Source: Okeania sp. SIO2C9 | Lineage (GTDB): Bacteria; Cyanobacteriota; Cyanobacteriia; Cyanobacteriales; Microcoleaceae | Length of the DNA: 64,000 nt | Direction of reading: 5' to 3' | Assembly (NCBI RefSeq): GCF_010672455.1 | Contig: NZ_JAAHGO010000049.1 | Location: 1 to 64,000 of the forward strand | Shown here: positions 58,961 through 64,000 of the stretch, one piece after another | Numbering within the stretch: position 1 is the stretch's first letter | Layout: every line of letters starts with the position of its first letter | Made by a program: the position numbers and the translations under genes | Notes under the pieces: model-generated | What the model was told of the DNA's origin: nothing | Database searches by the model: none | The model's input: the letters and a program-made list of their open reading frames with translations, nothing else

Positions 58961-59323
58961 TAGTGTGATGATAGAAGTTTGAAAATAACTGACAACTGAG
59001 TATCGCGTTATCTCGATCCCGACGCGTGAGTCATCCCTAATGGTTGCCAAGTCTTGAAAAAGAAAGCGCAAAATAAATACTCATGTGAGTTGGCCATAAA
59101 TAAGTCAAAAAATAGCGCTTTGGGGATTTTCCTTGAAGCATTGCGAGATACCCCCTGCGTTGATGGTTTTGCTGTCACGTTGCTATGAACGGTTTTCCCG
59201 ACTTTTGCCGGGAATTGCCTGGCTTGATGTATCTGCTAGTTAAGAATATATCTTCCCGTAGCGTTGCCCTAGCGAAACAAGAATCTCCCATTATAATCGA
59301 GGGATTTAACGGGAGAGTGTCAA
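58642..59323 (+). mobile_element. Orphan IS200/IS605-superfamily element with a structured RNA and no protein gene
   Basis: The right end is GAATCTCCC...CGGGAGAGTGTCAA (59281-59323), the same layout as IS605-type right ends. The left end is at the GTGAGGACTCCCG motif. The 680 bp between contain the candidate RNA and about 360 bp of stop-rich DNA (58960-59280) with short palindromes (CCCGACTTTTGCCGGG near 59198), where an ORF would be expected. Confidence 0.5.
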
Positions 59324-59647
59324 GACTAGTCTTAGTCTACTTAATTATCACACAAGATTGAATTTAATATCCCGCAGTCCATATCTAAGTCATAGATTTT
59401 AGACTTGGGTGACCGGGAGTATAGATTATATAAAGTTGTTTTGTCAAGCCTAATAGCCAGAAACTTGACTCTCTTTCGCATCTCTAGCAATCATCAAATT
59501 TTTGGTATTTAATGTACTTCATTTAGAGGTTTCACAAGAAAAATTTTCTGTTACCTGCTACAAATTCCAGTTTTTCTCTACCACCAAAAATATCCATCCA
59601 TAGCACCCTTTGATTTATATGGAGTTAGCGATCGCAAATAGTCTTAG

Positions 59648-60781
59648 TTATGCTGCTGATGGTATAGAATGGGCAGAGATAACTTTTTGATAATAGTTTC
59701 TTAACTGCTGAGTTGCTGCTGACCATCCCCAACGTTCTGCTTCAGTTCTGGCATTTTGACGTAGAGTTTCTCGTTCCTCTGAATGAGCTAAGAGATTTTG
59801 AGTAGCTTTAATAGCCCCTTTTTCATCAGCAGGATCGAATAGATAACCATTTATTCCATCTGTAACAATATCAGGAATACCTCCAGAATTAGCTGCTACT
59901 ACAGGGGTGCCAGCGGCCATAGCCTCTAAAAGTACCAATCCTAAAGTTTCAGTGCGAGAGGGAAAGATGAAAGCATCAGCAGAGGCATAGGCAGAGGCCA
60001 ATTTTTGACCCCGGAGATAGCCTACAAAGTGTGTGGGAGTGTCTGCAAAATGTTGTTCTAGGGATTCTCGGTTAGGTCCATCTCCTACAAGGGCTAAACA
60101 AGCGTTAGGGATGGCCTCCAGAATTGGTTTAATACGGTCAATCTCTTTTTCTGCACCTAAACGGCCAACGTATAGTAGTATTGTACTATCTGAATTTCCT
60201 TGACTAAGGCGATCGCGCATTTCTTGACTAGCATGGTGGGGCTGAAATAATTCTGTATCAACTCCTCGCTGCCAAAGGTCTACTCTTTCAATGCCGTGGT
60301 TGCTCAATTCTTCTACCATTGCTGTAGAGGTACAAAGATTTAAGTCTGCTTGGTTATGGCCTGATTTGAGTAATTCCCAAAGCAACCCTTCGAGCATTCC
60401 TAAACCATAATGATGTAGGTATTGAGGAAGGTGGGTATGATAGGATGCCACGAGTGGTATATTCAGCTTTTTAGCATAGTACAACCCACCTAAACCTAGT
60501 ACTGCTGGATTAGCTACATGAATTATATCTGGCTGAAATAGCTCTAGCTGTTTGCCAATAGTGGGAGTTGGTACTGCTAATTTTAATTCTGGATAGAGAG
60601 GTAAGGGAAAACCCTCAATACCACAAATTTTTGCTCCTTGATATTCCTTGAGTCCTCCCTCAGGGGAAAATATTAGCACTTGGTCTCCAGCACGTTGCAG
60701 ATGTTCAACAGTGTGGCATAGACGGGTAACTATACCATCTATTTTGGGTAAAAAGGTTTCGGTAAAAAGGGCTATCCTCAT
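59648..60781 (-). CDS. sqdX: Sulfoquinovosyltransferase SqdX (glycosyltransferase family 4)
   Basis: 377 residues, normal length. MRIALFTETFLPKIDGIVTR, FSPEGGLKEYQGAKI, VASYHTHLPQYLHHYGLG, VGRLGAEKEIDRIKPILEAI and the GT4 donor-site signature FPSRTETLGLVLLEAMAAGT are diagnostic of SqdX. It transfers sulfoquinovose from UDP-sulfoquinovose to diacylglycerol to make the thylakoid sulfolipid SQDG. SqdB, which makes the donor, is not in this window. Single-gene unit, peripheral membrane. Confidence 0.95.
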   Translation of the reverse strand: MRIALFTETFLPKIDGIVTRLCHTVEHLQRAGDQVLIFSPEGGLKEYQGAKICGIEGFPLPLYPELKLAVPTPTIGKQLELFQPDIIHVANPAVLGLGGLYYAKKLNIPLVASYHTHLPQYLHHYGLGMLEGLLWELLKSGHNQADLNLCTSTAMVEELSNHGIERVDLWQRGVDTELFQPHHASQEMRDRLSQGNSDSTILLYVGRLGAEKEIDRIKPILEAIPNACLALVGDGPNRESLEQHFADTPTHFVGYLRGQKLASAYASADAFIFPSRTETLGLVLLEAMAAGTPVVAANSGGIPDIVTDGINGYLFDPADEKGAIKATQNLLAHSEERETLRQNARTEAERWGWSAATQQLRNYYQKVISAHSIPSAA

Positions 60782-61239
60782 AAATTGTTTGGAAAATACT
60801 TAGTCAGAATATTAATTTTTCAACTTGGTAATAGCTATAGTTCATAAAAATATAGTCACATAAGACATATCCTTATTTTGCAGGTGTACCCTGACTGGGT
60901 GAACTACAACACCCTCGCTTCCCATAGTCAAAGAAATTTGAGACGGCTTTTTCTTTGTCCTCTTTTTTGATTATCTCCCTGATTCAATTTCTGCTTGGTC
61001 ATAATACAGAGACTTGAACGTAGGTTCTTATGTGTCTAGAGGTAGGGTGTCAGTCGGTGAAATTTCACCCTATTGAACTCAGATCGCTGACTAGAGGAGG
61101 CTATTTGATTTTTGTTCTTATCGCAGACATTGTTAGATTATCTCAATGGTCGCCCAAATTTCTGGAGACAAAAGACTATATTTAAGCACATAAGACTATA
61201 TTTCTGTTGAATGTTTATGATACCCATTACCTATTGATT
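60782..61239. other. Intergenic region, no gene seen
   Basis: About 460 bp. The only notable piece is the AGACTATATTTCTGTTGAATG-like segment at 61195-61225, which resembles the sequence just before the ATACC-ended element at 1230-1270. Confidence 0.5.
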
Positions 61240-61554
61240 TTAGTCACGAATTGATAATCCTAGTTTATGTATTATCTCAGAATTCTCAACTGGATAAACA
61301 TTTTCTTTAGGTGTGATTAAGTCAGTCCATTTACTAGGTTCTCTATAGATACGCTGCTGTTGTACAAATTCTGTAATATTTTCTATCTTCACAATCCAAT
61401 CTCGGCTATAATTTCGTAGAGTTTCACCCCGTAGTCCTAATTGAATTACTCGTCTTTCAAATTTTTCACCCATGGGATTATGATCGGGGTCCCACTGCAC
61501 TCTAACACTTGATCGCTTCACAACTTATTTCCATTATTCTTGAGTTTTATAGAT
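61240..61554 (-). pseudogene. C-terminal fragment of a DUF4291 family gene
   Basis: 93 residues from the first ATG. SVRVQWDPDHNPMGEKFERR and VIQLGLRGETLRNYSRDWIV correspond to the second half of DUF4291 proteins, which are usually near 200 residues. The first half is absent: upstream of 61521 the sequence runs within 40 bp into an IS605-type right end (61562-61605). Insertion or deletion at that element probably removed the 5' part. Function of DUF4291 is unknown. Confidence 0.7.
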
Positions 61555-61561
61555 AGTGGGA

Positions 61562-61605
61562 TTGACATCCTCCCGACGCTGCTCTAGGAGACAGCGCGGG
61601 ATTCC
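61562..61605 (-). mobile_element. Orphan IS605-type right end
   Basis: On the minus strand: GGAATCCCGCGCTGTCTCC, AGCAGCGTCGGGAGG, then ATGTCAAT. It matches the right end at 42482-42525 closely. No tnpB precedes it; 61606-61920 holds GC-rich short palindromes only. Confidence 0.6.
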
Positions 61606-61920
61606 TTAACATCACTGTTAGGGGCTTTCTGCTTCAATGCACCAGCATAAGCGAGATTTACTCTCTTCGGGTCTAAAGGCGCGCTCCACAGACAAGTCAG
61701 CGCGGTCTTGGGGGTCTCCCCCATGAGCGACTGGCGCTGACACTGCGAGTCCCGCAGTCTTCTTGGTAGGCGTTCCCTCTCTTGGTCAGCATTCCCTCTC
61801 TTGGTCAGCATTCCGCAAGCGAGCTGGCGTCGTCGCGGGGTCTGGCCGCTTGCGCCTGTCGGCTGCGCGGGGTCTGACCGCTTGCGTCTATCGCACCCCG
61901 CGGGTTCCCATCCGCAAAAT
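61606..61920. repeat. GC-rich cluster of short palindromic modules
   Basis: Modules such as GCGGTCTTGGGGGTCTCCCC, GACTGGCGCTGACACTGCGA, TCTCTTGGTCAGCATTCC (twice, 61776-61808) and GACCGCTTGCG. The base composition is far above the surrounding AT-rich DNA. Open frames here are artefacts of high GC content. Confidence 0.5.
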
Positions 61921-61930
61921 ATTTATACTT

Positions 61931-62049
61931 GTGTCAAAATTAAGCATTTTTCCTTCTTTTTTATCCAGTTTTTCTTTCCCTGTTGCCTTCCGGAGCAGAT
62001 GAGCTGTTGCCCGTGTCGAGACTGTAGCAATATTTTATGAAATTGGTAT
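61931..62049 (+). repeat. Repeat 'C', copy 3 (left end missing)
   Basis: TCAAAATTAAGCATTTTTCC, TTATCCAGTTTTTCTTTCCC and CTGTAGCAATATTTTATGA followed by AATTGGTAT. It begins at the GC-rich cluster. Confidence 0.55.
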
Positions 62050-62203
62050 TATACCAGTTTGAAAAAAGAATGCTATAAAAAGTGCATCTCTATCGGATAT
62101 GCCTAAAAATAGTTTCTCTAGTTCATTTTAGATGGTTATCTCTATCTTTTTCCCTTTTTTTTCAATATTTATCCCTTCTTCCTTCTTGCTTCTTCCTTAT
62201 TTC

Positions 62204-62232
62204 GTAGGGACGCCCTTATGCAACGTCCCTAC
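62204..62232. repeat. GTAGGGAC-type dispersed hairpin, copy 3
   Basis: GTAGGGACGCCCTTATGCAA and CGTCCCTAC form a perfect 8-bp outer stem. TATTTGTAGCAAACATTGATCAATTTGGTAT, a right end of the ATACC-type element, follows. Confidence 0.5.
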
Positions 62233-62264
62233 TATTTGTAGCAAACATTGATCAATTTGGTATT

Positions 62265-62375
62265 AGAGCAACGCTTAAAACTAGGAAAATATCTATCAAT
62301 CTTGATTAATTCCCGTCCATACCATTCAGCTTTGTATTCTAATTGCCTTACTAATTCGGACCAGTTGGCATCACT
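62265..62375 (-). pseudogene. TnpB fragment (RuvC-like domain)
   Basis: About 37 codons read SDANWSELVRQLEYKAEWYG followed by RELIKIDRYFPSFKRCSN. This is the segment before and into the zinc motif of IS605 TnpB (usual form FPSSKxCSxCG, here PSFKRCS). Nothing of the remaining 300-plus residues is present on either side. It lies just beyond the family F element at 62424. Confidence 0.75.
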
Positions 62376-62423
62376 AACCACCCCTCTTGCTCCCCTCCCG
62401 GGAGTGGATGAGGGTGGGTGATG

Positions 62424-62867
62424 TTGACATCTCCAGGGGTTGAAACACCCTGGATTCTATGGTTAGTCCACCGCAAATGGGATAAATCCACATTTGCTTA
62501 AAGCCTGAAGGGCAGACTCCTAAACTCCTCGGCATAGACGGAAATCTAGCTGTGAGTTTACTTTTTTTTGTTAGCTTTCACGAGTGGTTTTACTCGCGCT
62601 GGTTGGAGCAATCTTCTCGCTGCTCTAGCTGCCTGCTTGCTTTTCCTGCGGAATGCTACGCAAACAGCCGTCGTAAGAAATTAATTCCCCGTCTCCTGTC
62701 CGCCGGGATTTCACCGCACTAGCGCCCATGTCATGGCGACAAACCTTGTTCTTACTTGCTATTTCTAGTATACCAGACTTTTACGTCGCTTTATTACCCG
62801 CGTGTCGTTATTCAACCAGCCGTTAAAACAGGCGCTGCGTACTTCCTCCCGCAATTTTTTAGGTTTT
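62424..62867 (-). mobile_element. Non-autonomous IS200/IS605-like element, family F copy 2
   Basis: Same layout as 23087-23527: right end CCAGGGTGTTTCAACCCCTGG plus AGATGTCAA at the low-coordinate side, and left end GGGAGGAAGTACGCAGCGCC. The copies are close to identical except in three short slots; near 62645 this copy carries CCTGCGGAATGCTACGC where copy 1 has CGGTGCCGAATGCGGAG. Confidence 0.62.
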
Positions 62868-62971
62868 TGACCATGTTTTTTACTGCCAAGTCCTCAACTA
62901 CAACAGTTTAATTTTCTCTGATTAGTTGAGTGGCATCAAATGCTGTGCGTTTGATAGTCAAAGCGAGAATT

Positions 62972-63118
62972 ACCGAAAAATTAAGGTATAAAGCCTCTCA
63001 ATTCATGGATAAAAAAGTGGTCGAGGGATGGCTCCGAAACCTGCGCCATATCCAATCGACCAAGAGAAGAAAAAAATTCCTTTTAACCCAATCCTCTTCT
63101 TTTCAAGGAGAGGTAATT
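62972..63118 (+). repeat. Hairpin element 'A', copy 10
   Basis: ACCGAAAAATTAAGG start, GTGGTCGAGGGATGGC, CCATATCCAATCGACC, CTTTTCAAGGAGAGG end. A 15-bp direct repeat (TAAATTCGCGCATTC twice, 63119-63148) replaces the usual seven-base tail. Confidence 0.7.
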
Positions 63119-63237
63119 CTAAATTCGCGCATTCTAAATTCGCGCATTCTTGAATTCTTGTTCTGTGTTGCTGCCCCATCCAGAACGATACATCATCCAC
63201 AAAAAGTTGCTTTTAATCCAACTCATTATATTCAGGG

Positions 63238-63282
63238 TGACATACTCCCACGCTAACCCCAAAGGTATAGCATGGGCTTCTC
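63238..63282 (-). mobile_element. Orphan IS605-type right end
   Basis: On the minus strand: GAAGCCCATGCTATACC, TTTGGGGTTAGCGTGGGAG, then TATGTCA. The GGGCGGCGGGGCATCCCGTC palindromic stretch (63327-63347) just upstream is also typical of these ends. No tnpB nearby. Confidence 0.55.
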
Positions 63283-63512
63283 GCTTCATAGTCCTGCCAT
63301 TGCGTGGACTCTACGAGCTTTAAGGACGGGATGCCCCGCCGCCCTTTTTGCAAATAAAAAAGCTGATCACCTAGCCCCGCAATCAGATTTTACATTCCCA
63401 ACGGATTACTAGGATGGATGGGTATTAACCCCTAATCTTATTTGATTTTCATGGTTCATCACGCTGCGGTTGTTAACTCTAACCAGCTTGAGTCTATCAT
63501 AACATAAAATTT

Positions 63513-63547
63513 GTAAATTAATGGGACATCGAGTCCCATTAATTTAC
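63513..63547. repeat. Perfect 15-bp stem hairpin
   Basis: GTAAATTAATGGGAC (63513-63527), loop ATCGA, GTCCCATTAATTTAC (63533-63547). No T-run follows, so it is not a standard terminator. It lies in a gene-free stretch (63283-63889). Confidence 0.65.
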
Positions 63548-63848
63548 CGTCGATTCATCTGACACCAAATTTTCAATTATGGTGTGAGGCTTCTCGACGC
63601 TCTAGCTAAACTCCCCATCAAAATAACCTTTTGACGCTGCAAAATCACCGATTTTTGGCCTATATGCTTGGTAGACAACCACAGAATTTTCATCAAATCG
63701 TGCTAAAATATACCTACCAGTAGTCAGCCAATTACTGGCTTGAGTTCAGTAGTTTTCTGTGGCTAGCTCCATATCAACTAAACTATTAACATTTATAACT
63801 GGCGATCGCTTCAGTTGAAAAATAATTTAACTAAGTAGGTATAGAAGT

Positions 63849-63868
63849 AATAGTAAAAACTATTACCT
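63849..63868. terminator. Possible terminator hairpin for the gene entering from the right
   Basis: GTAATAGT AAAA ACTATTAC, a perfect 8-bp stem, 22 bp beyond the stop codon of the minus-strand frame at 63890. There is no strong U-run, so confidence is low. Confidence 0.3.
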
Positions 63869-63889
63869 CTATAAATTTATACAGATAGT

Positions 63890-64000
<111 letters not shown>

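Noticed and set aside
58642-59323. Group II intron
   Set aside because: I could not find a domain V stem or a reverse-transcriptase frame, and the terminal GTGTCAA with stem fits an IS605-type end better.
61584-62040. Three open frames in the GC-rich patch
   Set aside because: High local GC content and palindromic modules keep frames open; there is no protein-like composition or family match.
62930-63256. 108-codon frame
   Set aside because: Runs through hairpin element A copy 10 and the adjacent 15-bp repeat; not a gene.

Overview
The window comes from a filamentous cyanobacterium, most likely a marine non-heterocystous one of the Trichodesmium/Okeania type. The cyanobacterial evidence is kaiABC, sqdX, a Ycf20 protein, a pix phototaxis operon with bilin-type GAF domains, a glycerate kinase and 19 exact copies of the HIP1 octamer GCGATCGC. 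The DNA is AT-rich, and only about 57 percent is intact coding sequence by my addition of the gene lengths. The spaces between genes are filled with short mobile and tandem repeats. Genus placement is inference.

Layout. 0-7.6 kb: the 3' end of a large two-partner-secretion exoprotein, its outer-membrane transporter (TpsB/ShlB type) and a TPR-CHAT caspase-like protein. 8-10.1 kb: hrcA and a rhodanese protein. 10.7-20.4 kb: a minus-strand operon in the order pixG-pixH-pixI-pixJ-pixL. PixJ is a 1308-residue chemoreceptor with five GAF domains at an exact 172-residue period, each with both cysteines expected of DXCF-type cyanobacteriochromes. 21-25.8 kb: a mobile-DNA zone with an IS1-family wreck, several MITEs, one multipass membrane protein and a nest of repeats inside repeats. 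26-33.4 kb: an Ig-like/propeller membrane protein, a TIGR03943-permease pair, a GGDEF protein, a DUF2227 protein and tRNA-Val(UAC). 34.5-42 kb: kaiC, kaiB and kaiA on the minus strand, with a divergent CBS-histidine kinase that ends in degenerate receiver domains. 42.2-45.4 kb: an accessory patch with an orphan IS605-like element, a symmetric palindrome cluster, tandem repeats around an HTH gene, and truncated copies of a RAYT-type transposase, a four-helix-bundle gene and a glycosyltransferase. 45.4-60.8 kb: a GT39 glycosyltransferase, Ycf20, glycerate kinase, an IS630 wreck, a pentapeptide-repeat protein, a GAF-PAS adenylate cyclase, an orphan structured-RNA element resembling HEARO (IscB omega-RNA), and sqdX. 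61-64 kb: gene debris, a tnpB fragment, more orphan IS605 right ends, and the end of an unidentified gene.

How it works together. The genes that can be read suggest an organism that senses light (PixJ to PixL and two response regulators), keeps time (KaiABC and possibly the neighbouring kinase), uses nucleotide second messengers (GGDEF protein and cAMP cyclase), and exports a large surface adhesin.

The most unusual feature is the repeat ecology. Nearly all microsatellites have a period of exactly seven bases whatever their sequence. A roughly 175-bp hairpin-rich element occurs in at least ten copies, one of which sits inside a transposase gene. Several MITE families are nested in one another. 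At least six right ends of IS200/IS605-type elements stand without an intact transposase or nuclease gene.
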